Shown here in pieces: positions 1 through 8,618 of a DNA stretch of 64,000 nucleotides (its first letter is position 1; the number at the start of each line of letters is the position of its first letter). The position numbers and the translations under genes were made by a program. This stretch comes from Sideroxydans sp. CL21 (GTDB lineage Bacteria > Pseudomonadota > Gammaproteobacteria > Burkholderiales > Gallionellaceae), in the NCBI RefSeq assembly GCF_902459525.1, contig NZ_LR699166.1, forward strand, positions 3,608,501-3,672,500, in the 5' to 3' direction. A model generated the notes under the pieces. The model was not told the origin of the DNA, made no database searches, and was given only the letters and a program-made list of their open reading frames with translations.

Positions 1-108
1 ACGCTGGTGATCCCGCCGGAAATGGGCTACGGCAAGCGCGGCGCGGGTGGCGTGATCCCCCCGAATGCGACGCTGGTGTTTGAGGTGGAGTTGCTTGAAA
101 TTAACTAG
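1..108 (+). CDS. FKBP-type peptidyl-prolyl isomerase, C-terminal end (partial)
   Basis: The window opens inside this gene. Thirty-five codons and a TAG stop are readable, ending in the FKBP tail pattern [19 protein letters not shown] followed by EVELLEIN. The tail is almost the same as the end of the complete FKBP gene just downstream, so the two are tandem paralogues. The family catalyses cis-trans isomerisation of prolyl bonds. Only the last beta-strand and active-site flap region can be seen, so localisation and full length are unknown. Confidence 0.85.
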   Translation, partial: TLVIPPEMGYGKRGAGGVIPPNATLVFEVELLEIN

Positions 109-165
109 AGTTGGCCAGGGTCAGGCACATTGTGCCAACCCTGCAAAATCCGGAGGAGACATTAA

Positions 166-618
166 ATGAATCACTTTAGCTTTTTACCACTGGCCCTGTT
201 GTTGGCAATCGGCACTATTTCAACCAGCGCCTGCTCTGAGCAGGTCTCACCAGCCGCAGGAACTAATAAAGTGACCGAACTCATCAAAACCGACGTCAAA
301 TTGGGCAAAGGCGCAGAAGCCAAGGCAGGACAGCAGGTAACCGTGCATTACACGGGCTGGCTGTACGACGAAGCTGCTCCCGGGCATAAAGGCACCAAGT
401 TCGACAGTTCGCGCGATCGCAACGATCCTTTTGTATTTCAGCTCGGGGCGGGTCAGGTCATCAAGGGCTGGGATGTGGGCGTTGAAGGGATGAAAGTGGG
501 TGGACAACGCACGTTGATCATTCCCGCGAACATGGGTTATGGCGCACGAGGTGCGGGCGGTGTGATTCCGCCGAACGCGACGCTGGTGTTCGATGTCGAG
601 TTGCTTGGCGTCCACTAG
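166..618 (+). CDS. FKBP-type peptidyl-prolyl cis-trans isomerase, lipoprotein form
   Basis: A 150-aa protein with an N-terminal signal ending in a lipobox-like TSAC (Cys23), so probably a lipid-anchored periplasmic or outer-membrane-facing folding helper. The rest is a single FKBP domain: VTVHYTGWL near residue 63, FDSSRDR, the [18 protein letters not shown] core and the [19 protein letters not shown] end. Family knowledge gives prolyl isomerase activity. The start is supported by a strong GGAGGAG ribosome site 7 nt upstream. It lies 57 nt after its truncated tandem paralogue and 30 nt before an SPFH-like gene. Confidence 0.93.
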   Translation: MNHFSFLPLALLLAIGTISTSACSEQVSPAAGTNKVTELIKTDVKLGKGAEAKAGQQVTVHYTGWLYDEAAPGHKGTKFDSSRDRNDPFVFQLGAGQVIKGWDVGVEGMKVGGQRTLIIPANMGYGARGAGGVIPPNATLVFDVELLGVH

Positions 619-648
619 AAGACACACCCCCTTCCTGAGGGCAGCAGC

Positions 649-1134
649 ATGCACAAGATAATGGAATTTATCTTGCCGGTCGTTTTCGCTTCCGCCGAGG
701 CGATATTCTGGGTTTTGCTGATCACTGTTCTGGTTATCTTCGGCAAAGGCAAGCTGTTGCCGTCCGAAAAGCGGCTCGTTATCGAACGCAAGGGGCAATA
801 CCGCATGGTACTGGCGCCGGGCCTTAATCTTGCCCAGCCATTCATAGAGGCCATCGCCAGGCAAGTTTCACTTGGGGAGGCCTGCGAGGATGGCGCGTTG
901 TTGTGCTTTGAAGTGCGCGACAAACATGTCGCCACACGCAAGCGGCCCTCTTATCTGCTGCAGATAAACCAATACGACGGCCTGTTGCACTTCGAGGCCA
1001 GGCCTGTCGAACAACCCGTGCGCACGGCTGGCTCTTCCGGCGCTCACGACATGGCCGGGCAGGTCGAGAAGGCCGTCCATGCCATCGGATCTGCATGGGG
1101 AATCGGTCTGCAAAAAATTGACCACGCCATGTAG
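649..1134 (+). CDS. Short SPFH/stomatin-like membrane protein
   Basis: A 161-aa protein with one transmembrane segment (about residues 5-32) followed by a region resembling the start of an SPFH/band-7 domain: LPSEKRLVIERKGQYRMVL, then APGLNLAQPFIEAIARQVSL. In intact stomatin-like proteins this opens a domain of about 200 residues, and here the similarity fades after about residue 80. It may be a shortened or decayed copy. SPFH proteins organise membrane microdomains and protease complexes, but nothing here shows that this one is functional. A GAGGG ribosome site precedes the start. Confidence 0.6.
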   Translation: MHKIMEFILPVVFASAEAIFWVLLITVLVIFGKGKLLPSEKRLVIERKGQYRMVLAPGLNLAQPFIEAIARQVSLGEACEDGALLCFEVRDKHVATRKRPSYLLQINQYDGLLHFEARPVEQPVRTAGSSGAHDMAGQVEKAVHAIGSAWGIGLQKIDHAM

Positions 1135-1220
1135 CTGGTGCAGCCAACCAGATCCCTTTACCATTCGCCTCTATGTTTTACCTCGAACTCTTCGCCGCGC
1201 TGGACCGCCACAAGATTGCC

Positions 1221-1406
1221 GGAACTACGATCAAGGTCGTTATGAAGCAACCTTTCAACCCCGGCGACCGCACGTACCATGTGAGCGACGAACGATTACG
1301 CGCATTCAAGGCGCTTACACCGGAGCAGCGCCTGGGCTGGGTTGAGGAATTGGCGAATTTCCTGCGCTTGGCCAAAGCCGGCAAACAGAAATCCTCAAGA
1401 GGTTAA
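1221..1406 (+). CDS. Small hypothetical protein (HVSDERLRAF type)
   Basis: Not assigned to a named family. From ATG 1221 it gives about 61 aa: MKQPFNPGDRTYHVSDERLR and then a helical stretch ALTPEQRLGWVEELANFLRL with a basic tail. The start at 1221 has AAGG at a suitable distance. The frame also stays open back to ATG 1173, which would add FYLELFAALDRHKIAG. That piece resembles the opening of DUF6036-type nucleotidyltransferases and may be a remnant read in frame. It sits just before a truncated DUF486 gene at the island edge. Confidence 0.45.
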   Translation, partial: GTTIKVVMKQPFNPGDRTYHVSDERLRAFKALTPEQRLGWVEELANFLRLAKAGKQKSSRG

Positions 1407-1408
1407 CG

Positions 1409-1528
1409 ATGAACCTGATCTCCAACCCGCTGCTGGTGACGGCACTGATGCTCGCGGTGTCCAACTTGTTCATGACCTTCCCCCGTTATATGGAGCGCAA
1501 CACTTGCCGAGTATCCCAAAACGGCTAG
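1409..1528 (+). pseudogene. Truncated DUF486/DMT-like small membrane protein, 5' fragment
   Basis: ATG at 1409, two nt after the previous stop, encodes 39 aa. The first 25 residues (LLVTALMLAVSNLFMTF) resemble the first transmembrane helix of DUF486 proteins, which continue FMTFAWYGHLK for about 110 aa. Here the reading changes to unrelated residues right after FMTF and stops. No remainder of the family is visible in the window. I infer that accessory DNA carrying the retron replaced the rest of the gene. An unrelated 39-aa peptide remains possible. Confidence 0.45.
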
Positions 1529-1563
1529 GTTACGCCGCTTTACGCTAATCAAGTGTCTATGAG

Positions 1564-1600
1564 ACTTGACGGAAACAAATACTAGCATCTTCCGTCAAGT
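1564..1600. repeat. 11-bp inverted repeat (hairpin) at the island edge
   Basis: ACTTGACGGAA at 1564-1574 is perfectly complementary to TTCCGTCAAGT at 1590-1600, with a 15-nt loop. It lies between the truncated DUF486 fragment and the 3' end of the retron reverse transcriptase gene. It could be a terminator for the minus-strand retron transcript or one end of a small element. No poly-T tract follows on either strand, so a terminator role is only tentative. Confidence 0.5.
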
Positions 1601-1703
1601 ACATCAAAACCTCATCTGCATCAATAACCAGGTCAATTTTTCGCAGTCATTGCCCAGAGAGGACTGCTTAGTTTAGTTGCGCACGAAATATGCGAGTAAG
1701 GTG

Positions 1704-3464
1704 CTATGGCGTCTGGCTTATGACAAGATGATTCTTGGTATGCGCATTAATCACCATTTCGATGTTGAACAAGATTGGATTGAAGCCGCTGAAATTAATC
1801 TTGTCTGCGTGCACTCGTACAACCTTCTGCGCAAACACGTGCTTTCCATAGTGCGCATCTGAATCGAAATCATCCTTGAGACTGAATGTTTTTTTGCCAA
1901 CGATTGTTGATTTGATTGCATCGTCAAAAAAATCCTCAATCACTGACTCTTTTTCCCCAGATTTCAGTGGTGTAGCAACTAAATATAGGTTGCCTGTGAT
2001 ATGCACGAATGGTTCTGTGCCAGCTACCACCGCTTTTGTTATTCCTTTTACCGTGTTAAATATACCGCCTTTCCCTTTCGCTCCCGCGTCATTGTCGGCC
2101 AGCAAAATTACGGGTTGTTGCGCTCCTGGAACTTTAAATTTTTTGTGTTCTCGATCGTATAGCCGCATGAAATGTGAAAGGCCCGATACTCCTCCGTTGA
2201 CACCAAGAATTCGACCCGTACTTGTTCCAGAATACTTAAAGATTCTGACTGCCAGTTTGATAACTCCATCTGCGTTCGTTGTTGCAAGTCGCGGATGTGT
2301 TGCAGCTAGGCTCCTAATCGCATGCAGGATGTAGACGTTGTCCGTCTTGCCTTCGCAAATAATGACCGGGGTTTGCGCGGTATAGAATTCCTTGAATAAC
2401 AGGAATCTTCGATACATTGACTCCTTGGTTGTGGCGCTGAATTGATCTTTTGAGTCTTTGTTTTGCGGGTTCAGTTTTTCGTTATAGAGATCAACTCCAT
2501 CAATGAAACCAAGCATGCCGTGAAGTTGATTTGCTGAGCCTGCCACCTTGTTTATGATCATCGCGCCTTTTTCGTCGACCACCTTATGTACGAAATCAAA
2601 ACTGCCTTTGGTAAACAAGTGATGAACCATTGCACGCACTGTGCGCCTGTATTCACTACGAACGTTCACCTTCTTATTAACGATTAACCCTGTCACCTCT
2701 TGTCGTGAATCACGATACTGCATTCGTGTCTTGATGGGATTTATAGCAAAACCACTTTTCTTAATCAGAGTTGCAAGCTCACTGCCCGGGCTCCACTTGT
2801 GTTTATCGCCCGAATCACACTGGGCAATACATGCCGGAAATTCTGGTTTGTTTGTGGAGAACGTCAGGTCGTCTGCGTACCGCGAATAAGTACACCCGTG
2901 ACGTGCAGCCAGCCGAACAAGGTGGATATCAAGCACATGGCCGATTACGTTGGATATAACCGGCGAACACGGACTGCCTTGTGGCAAGGCGTTTTTATGG
3001 CAAACGATTTGAGCTAGCACTGTTGCCACATCCGCATGTAACAAGAAATTCTTGTCCTTCATGAAAAATCCACGAACGCGACCAAAGTTGATGCTGCCAA
3101 AGAAATCCGTCAAATCCACATTGAATACATACTTGCGGTTTCGATGCTCCTTGGCATTCGTGATAATTGACCGCTTTCGCTTGAACCCATGCGAAATCCT
3201 GTCACGCGAGCCGTTGGCCTTGTTTATCTCTTCTACGCAATTTTGAAGAAGATCAGACAGTCGTCGCTGAATTAGCTTTAACTCCGGTACCGGTGCACTG
3301 ATGTTTCGAGTGCCGCCGTGTCGTTTTGGAATATCAAACTGTTTGTACTTGGTAGCGTCATTCTTCTTATACAAGATGAACGAAAGCGCAGACGCCTTAA
3401 ACCCTATTAGGGCTGCCACATCGTGAAGATTTTTCGCTGACTTCAGTTTGATTAGTTGTGTCAT
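1704..3464 (-). CDS. Retron reverse transcriptase fused to a C-terminal TOPRIM domain
   Basis: A 586-aa two-domain protein. Residues about 1-330 form a retron/group II-type reverse transcriptase: FNVDLTDFF (114-122, first catalytic Asp), LPQGSPCSPVISN (160-172), YADD (196-199) and the retron-typical VTG (257-259). Residues about 360-520 form a TOPRIM domain: VIICEGKTDNVYI (367-379, catalytic Glu) and ILLADNDAG (453-461, DxD motif), as in OLD-type nucleases. RT-TOPRIM fusions are described as type I-C retrons, where the RT makes msDNA and the TOPRIM part is thought to be the toxic effector. A candidate msr-msd RNA lies 20 nt upstream on the same strand. The frame is intact. Confidence 0.9.
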   Translation of the reverse strand: MTQLIKLKSAKNLHDVAALIGFKASALSFILYKKNDATKYKQFDIPKRHGGTRNISAPVPELKLIQRRLSDLLQNCVEEINKANGSRDRISHGFKRKRSIITNAKEHRNRKYVFNVDLTDFFGSINFGRVRGFFMKDKNFLLHADVATVLAQIVCHKNALPQGSPCSPVISNVIGHVLDIHLVRLAARHGCTYSRYADDLTFSTNKPEFPACIAQCDSGDKHKWSPGSELATLIKKSGFAINPIKTRMQYRDSRQEVTGLIVNKKVNVRSEYRRTVRAMVHHLFTKGSFDFVHKVVDEKGAMIINKVAGSANQLHGMLGFIDGVDLYNEKLNPQNKDSKDQFSATTKESMYRRFLLFKEFYTAQTPVIICEGKTDNVYILHAIRSLAATHPRLATTNADGVIKLAVRIFKYSGTSTGRILGVNGGVSGLSHFMRLYDREHKKFKVPGAQQPVILLADNDAGAKGKGGIFNTVKGITKAVVAGTEPFVHITGNLYLVATPLKSGEKESVIEDFFDDAIKSTIVGKKTFSLKDDFDSDAHYGKHVFAQKVVRVHADKINFSGFNPILFNIEMVINAHTKNHLVISQTP

Positions 3465-3483
3465 TCAGCGTCCAAGAACGGGT

Positions 3484-3612
3484 GAGTCTACAGACACTCT
3501 TATGCGAGGCAACGTTCACACAGTCACGTCGCGAGAAGGATGGCGGAGAGCAAAGCCCTTGCCGTTTGTTTCACATGCCACGAATCGTAGCAAAAGGTCT
3601 GTCTGTAGACTC
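3484..3612 (-). ncRNA. Candidate retron msr-msd RNA with a1/a2 repeats
   Basis: A perfect 13-bp inverted repeat, GAGTCTACAGACA at 3484-3496 and TGTCTGTAGACTC at 3600-3612, encloses 103 nt just upstream of the reverse transcriptase start (20-nt gap). This is the layout of retron a1/a2 flanking repeats. Read on the minus strand, the inside can fold into a small stem around GGCAAGGGCTTTGC (msr-like). A second hairpin near the 3' side pairs GCGACGT with ACGTTGC around a 10-nt loop (msd-like). The branching guanosine could not be assigned with confidence. Size and placement fit a short retron non-coding RNA. Confidence 0.75.
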
Positions 3613-3796
3613 GTCTGGATTTTAGCATGCTCTCATGCAGTCAAAATATGGAGACATTCGCCAGCGAACACTATAATGCCTGACGCTGTGCACAGATGAG
3701 TTTCGCCAGTGAAAGGTCAGGTAAGATCGGACTATCATGTCAAAACATGCTCGAATATATCTGTCCTATGAATAACGGTGAGGGCGCTTAGGAACC

Positions 3797-4612
3797 ATGG
3801 CACGCATTCCCTGCTTTGATGTTGCTCAGCTGCAAGCTGCATGCAAGGTTTTGGCTGACACGACGAACGGTCTCAGTGGCGGCGAAATTGGCCACATACT
3901 TGCTGACATGGGGTTGGTTGACCCGGATGTTGGGCTCACCAAATGGAAGCGCTTGTTTAACGCCCTGGCGCAAGCCCAAAACAAGAGTCAGGTCGGCAAC
4001 CACCTCATCATGTTCGTCAATCGTGCAATGGCGCCAGCCCGCTACATCTCAACGCCTGAGCTATTTGAATGGCGGCGGGATGGTTTGAACGTCTCTCTTG
4101 CATTTGCAGGATACTCTGTCAGGGATGACGGAAAGGTGGTTCACGCTACTCGTGAGACTACTCTTTCTGGCGCACTCGCGCGAGCTAGCCAATTGCATTC
4201 CCTTTTGGAGTCGCGAGGAACTCATTCTGAGGTGCTCAAGTACTGTCGTGCCGAGTTGCTTCAGGAAAACTATTTTCATGCTGTCCTCGAGGCAGTCAAA
4301 GGTATGGCAGAGCGTATCCGCCAGTTATCCGGTCAAGGCATGGACGGCGCAGAGTTGGTCAATCTAGTCTTTTCAACCAAGGCACCAATTCTTGCCTTTA
4401 ACTCTCTTGAAACTGAAACCGAGATAAGCGAGCAAAAGGGGATCGCCCATCTGCTTGTGGGCGTTTTTGGCGCAATTCGAAATCCAACTGCCCACGCACC
4501 TAAAGTCATGTGGGCAATGCCTGAGCAAGACGCCGCCGATGTTTTTGCTCTTTTATCATTCGTCCACCGGAAACTCGACAATGCAACGAAAGTGCAATCA
4601 CATGAGACCTAG
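3797..4612 (+). CDS. TIGR02391 (Ymh-like) family protein with HEPN-like motif
   Basis: A 271-aa cytoplasmic protein of the TIGR02391 type, recognised by its C-terminal pattern KGIAHLLVGVFGAIRNPTAH. Residues R228-N-P-T-A-H233 match the R-x4-6-H motif of HEPN ribonucleases, and conserved helices precede it. The biochemical role of the family is not known to me. It recurs in phage-related and defence loci. It is transcribed divergently from the retron and shares an intergenic region with it, and an AGGAA ribosome site precedes ATG 3797. An abortive-infection nuclease role is inference from the motif and the neighbours. Confidence 0.75.
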   Translation: MARIPCFDVAQLQAACKVLADTTNGLSGGEIGHILADMGLVDPDVGLTKWKRLFNALAQAQNKSQVGNHLIMFVNRAMAPARYISTPELFEWRRDGLNVSLAFAGYSVRDDGKVVHATRETTLSGALARASQLHSLLESRGTHSEVLKYCRAELLQENYFHAVLEAVKGMAERIRQLSGQGMDGAELVNLVFSTKAPILAFNSLETETEISEQKGIAHLLVGVFGAIRNPTAHAPKVMWAMPEQDAADVFALLSFVHRKLDNATKVQSHET

Positions 4613-4700
4613 CGAGTTATTCCAGGTGTTATTGGATCGTCTAAAAACAACGCTTTTTCCATCCGTTGATTTCGCACTTTAGCCTTCATCACAGGACACC

Positions 4701-5612
4701 ATGGCTACCAAAATATCCGAGCTAACGAGAAGAGACATCTTCGACCTTGTCTTTCTTGAGAAGATAAACCTCTACGGTCGACTGGAAGAAGTCGAGTTTC
4801 TTTCAAGAATATGGGATCTTGAAGCAATGCCTTCGACAGATAGCCGATTCAAAGATGCTATCGGGGATATATGGCAACACACAGTGAACAACGATGACTG
4901 GGATGCCGGTTGGGTGTTCTCTGACCCTCGCTTCAATCTGATGCGTGGCGATGACGAGACCTTTCTTAGAGTCCTTTGCGAATCTATCCACCCAGTAGTT
5001 CGGTCTGATGTGACCGAGTGCGAGCGGCTTTGCCAGCTCTTCAACAATTGTTTGAGTAACGACGGATTCCAGCTAGTTGAAAAGGCGCGTCTTTCAGGTA
5101 AGCCGATATTTGTTGGCAGGTATGTAGGTATCCACGTTTCACCAGGGATTCGTGCGGCGCGAGAAACTCTTTCTGGAACAGACGTCGCCTACGTTTCGCA
5201 GCAAATCACTCGTATGGAAGCGGCCGTGAATCAAGACCCAGAGCTTGCCATTGGCACAGCCAAGGAGTTAGTCGAAACTTGCTGCAAGAGTATCCTGACG
5301 GATGCCGGCGTAGTTTTTACAAAAGGGGACGATCTGCCGAAGCTCGTTAAGAGTACCGTCAATATATTGCAATTGACTCCCGAGGACATACCAGAAGAGG
5401 CAAAAGCGGCTAATACTATAAGACGGCTATTGAGTAATTTGGCATCAATTACTCACGGCGTTGCTGAGTTGAGAAATCAATATGGAACAGGCCACGGAAA
5501 AAGCGGCTCCGATAGGGGGCTGCAACCGCGGCATGCGAAGTTGGCAGTTGGTGCTGCATCGACGCTCGCGGTGTTTTTGGCTGAAACGCACAAGGTGAGG
5601 GGCAGTAAATGA
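4701..5612 (+). CDS. Abi_C-domain abortive infection family protein
   Basis: A 303-aa protein. The C-terminal half carries the Abi_C signature: NTIRRLLSNLASITHGVAEL, then RNQYGTGHGKSG, with R258 and H265 spaced as in HEPN nuclease motifs (R-x6-H), and a closing LAVGAASTLAVFLAETH helix. The N-terminal 100 residues (TRRDIFDLVF...GRLEEVEFLSRIWDLEAMPS) resemble the N-terminal domains of AbiJ-like proteins. Family knowledge suggests RNA cleavage during phage infection. It follows the TIGR02391 gene by 88 nt on the same strand, so the two may be co-transcribed, and an ACAGGA ribosome site precedes the ATG. Confidence 0.8.
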   Translation: MATKISELTRRDIFDLVFLEKINLYGRLEEVEFLSRIWDLEAMPSTDSRFKDAIGDIWQHTVNNDDWDAGWVFSDPRFNLMRGDDETFLRVLCESIHPVVRSDVTECERLCQLFNNCLSNDGFQLVEKARLSGKPIFVGRYVGIHVSPGIRAARETLSGTDVAYVSQQITRMEAAVNQDPELAIGTAKELVETCCKSILTDAGVVFTKGDDLPKLVKSTVNILQLTPEDIPEEAKAANTIRRLLSNLASITHGVAELRNQYGTGHGKSGSDRGLQPRHAKLAVGAASTLAVFLAETHKVRGSK

Positions 5613-5663
5613 GAGCGAATCCTCCGTTGCAGCATGCCCGCAATCTGGACTAAGCAGCGAATA

Positions 5664-6893
5664 TTAGAGAAATAGCCAGTAGACCAATAGATTAACTAGC
5701 GTCAACGGTGCACCAACCGCCAGGAAAATCCAGAAGCCCAAATGTTCACCTTTTCGCTCGGCGGCTTGGGCGATAATTATGTTGCTCGCTGCACCAATTA
5801 AGGTCAGGTTGCCAGCGATAGTGCTACCCGCAGCTAAGGCAAGCATAGCCTCGGAATGCGAACTTGCTGACTGGACGAGCGGCAAAGCCAATGCCACTAA
5901 CGGAACGTTGGAAACCAGCTGGCTCAATAACACACTACCTACCAATAGGTGAGGTACGCTGGCAAACGACGAGTTGATTGGTGGTAGCCATGACTGGATT
6001 GCGCCGCTATCCCAGACAGACTGCATCAGCACAAACAATGCAACGAAGAAGATAAGGGTGTGCCAATCAATGTGCCGCACCACCTCCATCCGGCGCGGGC
6101 TGCGTATCAGTATGGGCGCACAGGCCCCGACCGCCACGATCCACAGCGGCAATTCCATTGGTGTAGGCAGGATTGCCAGGACAATCTTGAGGCAGATGAT
6201 TGCCGTCATACATATCACACCTTGTGCAGCAAGACGTGCGAGGTGCTTGTCATCAAGTTCTGGCACCGAATGAAGCAATGCCTGCCCGTGAAAGTCACGC
6301 CAAAATGCAATGCGCAGCGTACCCCATGCGAGAAACAAGTTGAGAAGAGTCGGCAGAGTCAGGCATTTGAAAAATGTCCAAAATGGATTAGACACCCCGC
6401 CATGGATGGCGATGAGCAGGTTTTGCGGGTTACCAATCGGGCTCATGACGGAGCCGATGGTCACGCCAAAGGCAAGGGCGAGCAGGAGAAGGACTGACGG
6501 CAATCTATGAACACGAGCCAAGGTCAGCATGAGCGGCGTTCCGATTACCGCCACAGTATCGTTCATGAGCAGCGCAGATGCCAGACCGCTACCTAGCAAC
6601 ACGGTCAGAACCAATAGCTCTGCGTTCCCTACTTTTCCTAACAAACGGGTACTGGATCGATACAACAACCCGCTGGAAACAAGTGCCTGCCCTAGTGTAA
6701 ATACGCCGAACAGAAAACCGATGACTTCCCAATCGATTGCTCGCCATGCCTGGGTCAATGTGATCGCACGACATACAAGAACGGTTAGTGCGCCGCCTAG
6801 CATAATCTGCCAGATGGCTAGGCGCAATCCAACAACAAGCCGAAATGCAATGAGCAGGAGAACGATAGCAAGCGTCCAAAGCGACAAATTCAT
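5664..6893 (-). CDS. SLC13/ArsB-type (IT superfamily) anion permease
   Basis: About 409 aa from ATG 6893, with 10-12 hydrophobic segments throughout. It shows the pattern of the ion-transporter superfamily (DASS, CitMHS, ArsB): GFLFGVFTLGQALVSSGL, a re-entrant-loop motif LLMNDTVAVIGTPLML, and VMSPIGNPQNLLIA. A second half repeats the layout with LLSQLVSNVPLVALALP and AGNLTLIGAASNIIIAQAAE. It is probably an inner-membrane transporter for an inorganic or carboxylate anion, but the substrate cannot be read from sequence. The frame extends to a GTG at 6938, but 6893 is closer to the first helix. It is convergent with the Abi_C gene. Confidence 0.85.
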   Translation of the reverse strand: MNLSLWTLAIVLLLIAFRLVVGLRLAIWQIMLGGALTVLVCRAITLTQAWRAIDWEVIGFLFGVFTLGQALVSSGLLYRSSTRLLGKVGNAELLVLTVLLGSGLASALLMNDTVAVIGTPLMLTLARVHRLPSVLLLLALAFGVTIGSVMSPIGNPQNLLIAIHGGVSNPFWTFFKCLTLPTLLNLFLAWGTLRIAFWRDFHGQALLHSVPELDDKHLARLAAQGVICMTAIICLKIVLAILPTPMELPLWIVAVGACAPILIRSPRRMEVVRHIDWHTLIFFVALFVLMQSVWDSGAIQSWLPPINSSFASVPHLLVGSVLLSQLVSNVPLVALALPLVQSASSHSEAMLALAAGSTIAGNLTLIGAASNIIIAQAAERKGEHLGFWIFLAVGAPLTLVNLLVYWLFL

Positions 6894-6991
6894 GATATAC
6901 CGACCACATTGAGCTGCTGTTGATATGGTATCGCCCACTTAAGCGAACGGCTTGACCGACTTGTCATGTGTTTGCTCGCAGCCATAGCCAG

Positions 6992-7477
6992 TCACTGAAA
7001 CCGGAGGAACAAGCCAAGATAGTTCTCATGGATAGCGCTTTTCCAAGGCTTGCCGTATTGCCGAAACCCAAAATTTTCAAGTATTCGAAGCATGGCCGGA
7101 TTAGCAGCTATCTCTGTTGAGGCCATTAGATTTCCTGCGCCATATGCTTCGATTAGAACTCTTGCAATGTTCTTTCCAATGCCCTTGCCAGTATGCGCAG
7201 GCTCCGTAAACAAATAACCCAGCTCCCACTCAAAATCATTGCATAGATCAGGCAAACAGGCTTTCTGTGCCGAAAAATCGGACCCTGTTTTGACTTTTAT
7301 CGCCCCTATGCCAGCCACTTCTGAATCAATTTTTGCAATGCAAAGTAACTTGCATCTGTCGGCCTTTTCCTGAAGATTGCCTTGAACCTTTCCTTGCCGC
7401 TTTAAAGCCTCAGCGAAGGTATTTCGGATCGCATCCGTGATCTGACTCTTCGAAATAACCTCGAACTCGATTTTCAT
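6992..7477 (-). CDS. GNAT-family N-acetyltransferase
   Basis: About 161 aa from ATG 7477 (the frame stays open to 7540). It has the GNAT acetyl-CoA binding segment ELGYLFTEPAHTGKGIGKNI (motif A, Q/RxxGxG variant), followed by ARVLIEAYGAGNLMASTEIA and the late ILENFGFRQYGKP strand typical of the family. The substrate is unknown. It is a cytoplasmic single-domain enzyme. It stands alone between the permease and the TIGR04255 cassette, all on the minus strand, and nothing ties it to a particular pathway. Confidence 0.8.
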   Translation of the reverse strand: MKIEFEVISKSQITDAIRNTFAEALKRQGKVQGNLQEKADRCKLLCIAKIDSEVAGIGAIKVKTGSDFSAQKACLPDLCNDFEWELGYLFTEPAHTGKGIGKNIARVLIEAYGAGNLMASTEIAANPAMLRILENFGFRQYGKPWKSAIHENYLGLFLRFQ

Positions 7478-7644
7478 ATTGGACTCGGATGGACCTGTTT
7501 TTTTACACATAACGTAAAAGTGAGGGGTTAGATGAGCCAACAGCCGGTTTGGAACCGCACTCCAGACGATCAGGCTAACAGGTGTTTACTACTTTGGGGG
7601 CGATTCAGCATTCGCAATGCTGACATAGTCAGTTGATGCTAGTT

Positions 7645-8136
7645 TTATTGCTGTTCTTGCGGAGTAATTATCCAGCCTCTATTTTCGGCAAGGCGCGCCA
7701 GCCTTTCAATGAGGCGCTTAAATGCACTTTTGCCTGTGTAGCCTGGTGAGGATGTAATTAGGGCGTGCGCAGGATTTACTGGGTGAGTGGTTACAGGGTC
7801 AGGAATTACATCAAATGCATGCATGAGCTCTTGCCCATTCTCATCCGTTTTAGGCTTGCCCTTATCGGTGGTTTGCCTGAAGTCTTTGATGTTGCGCACA
7901 TCAATAGTAACTAAGCTGACAATTCCATCTTCAGGAGATTTCTGGGCGCGACATGGGTCGTTATCGAAAAGACGGGCCCTGTCCACTGATGGTTGAAGCG
8001 ATGGATCAGTAAACGACTGAGAACTTAATCTCAAGTTACCATTTGCATCGCGGGCGCATTGATTCCGTTTAAAGGAAATACTCCGATACAAGATTTCTTC
8101 GTCTTCAACGAAAGACAATGCTATGCCCCTAGCCAC
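7645..8136 (-). CDS. Hypothetical protein, third gene of the TIGR04255 cassette
   Basis: A 163-aa soluble protein from a GTG start at 8136. It overlaps the end of the preceding gene by 16 nt, so translation is probably coupled. I recognise no domain. Visible features are a charged middle (RQTTDKGKPKTDENGQE), an AFDVIPDPVTTHPVNPAHAL stretch and a basic helical end, AFKRLIERLARLAENRGWII. Its position downstream of two coupled genes suggests a shared function. The function is unknown. Confidence 0.65.
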   Translation of the reverse strand: MARGIALSFVEDEEILYRSISFKRNQCARDANGNLRLSSQSFTDPSLQPSVDRARLFDNDPCRAQKSPEDGIVSLVTIDVRNIKDFRQTTDKGKPKTDENGQELMHAFDVIPDPVTTHPVNPAHALITSSPGYTGKSAFKRLIERLARLAENRGWIITPQEQQ

Positions 8137-8618
8137 TCAAGTGTAGGCGCAATGGCAGTTTCATCGAGGGGGCCATCAGCCATTTCCGTATCGATGTCGT
8201 CACCCCAAACCTTTACATATTGAGCTTGTTCATTATCAACATAGAGTGTTAGTTTCTTTTCGTGATTCCACCACTCCAAAACAACTTCACCAAGGGAGCT
8301 AGCGGTCACATTGGGAGCATTCCAGTCTATGTTCAGTTGTGTCGCGATTGAATATAGCTGATCAATGAGCGCCATCGCATTTGCAACTGCCTTTGCGCTT
8401 ACTGCCGTTACCTCAACTCCATCCCAGTTTGTTCCCCAGCTTTGCATGCTCCTGATTTTTTGAATTGTGCTGGTGACTGGGATTTCGTTAACAACCGAAG
8501 CTGTGTTCGGCGAAAACATGGAAGCCATAATGTTCCGCAGAGCATCTGTGGCTGTTTGAGTTTCACGCTGGGAAGGTGAGTACATATAAAACTCTCGTGC
8601 TGGTATGGCATAGTTCAT
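8121..8618 (-). CDS. Hypothetical protein, second gene of the TIGR04255 cassette
   Basis: A 165-aa protein whose ATG overlaps the stop of the TIGR04255 gene (TAATG), a coupling arrangement. It has a disordered N-terminus, then WGTNWDGVEVTAVSAKAVANA and helices, followed by a beta-rich part with SLGEVVLEWWNHEKKLTLYV and an acidic end. Proteins with this NWDG...GEVVLEW layout are small conserved hypotheticals that I have no function for. It also overlaps the next gene by 16 nt, so the three genes form one tight unit. Confidence 0.65.
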   Translation of the reverse strand: MNYAIPAREFYMYSPSQRETQTATDALRNIMASMFSPNTASVVNEIPVTSTIQKIRSMQSWGTNWDGVEVTAVSAKAVANAMALIDQLYSIATQLNIDWNAPNVTASSLGEVVLEWWNHEKKLTLYVDNEQAQYVKVWGDDIDTEMADGPLDETAIAPTLEWLGA

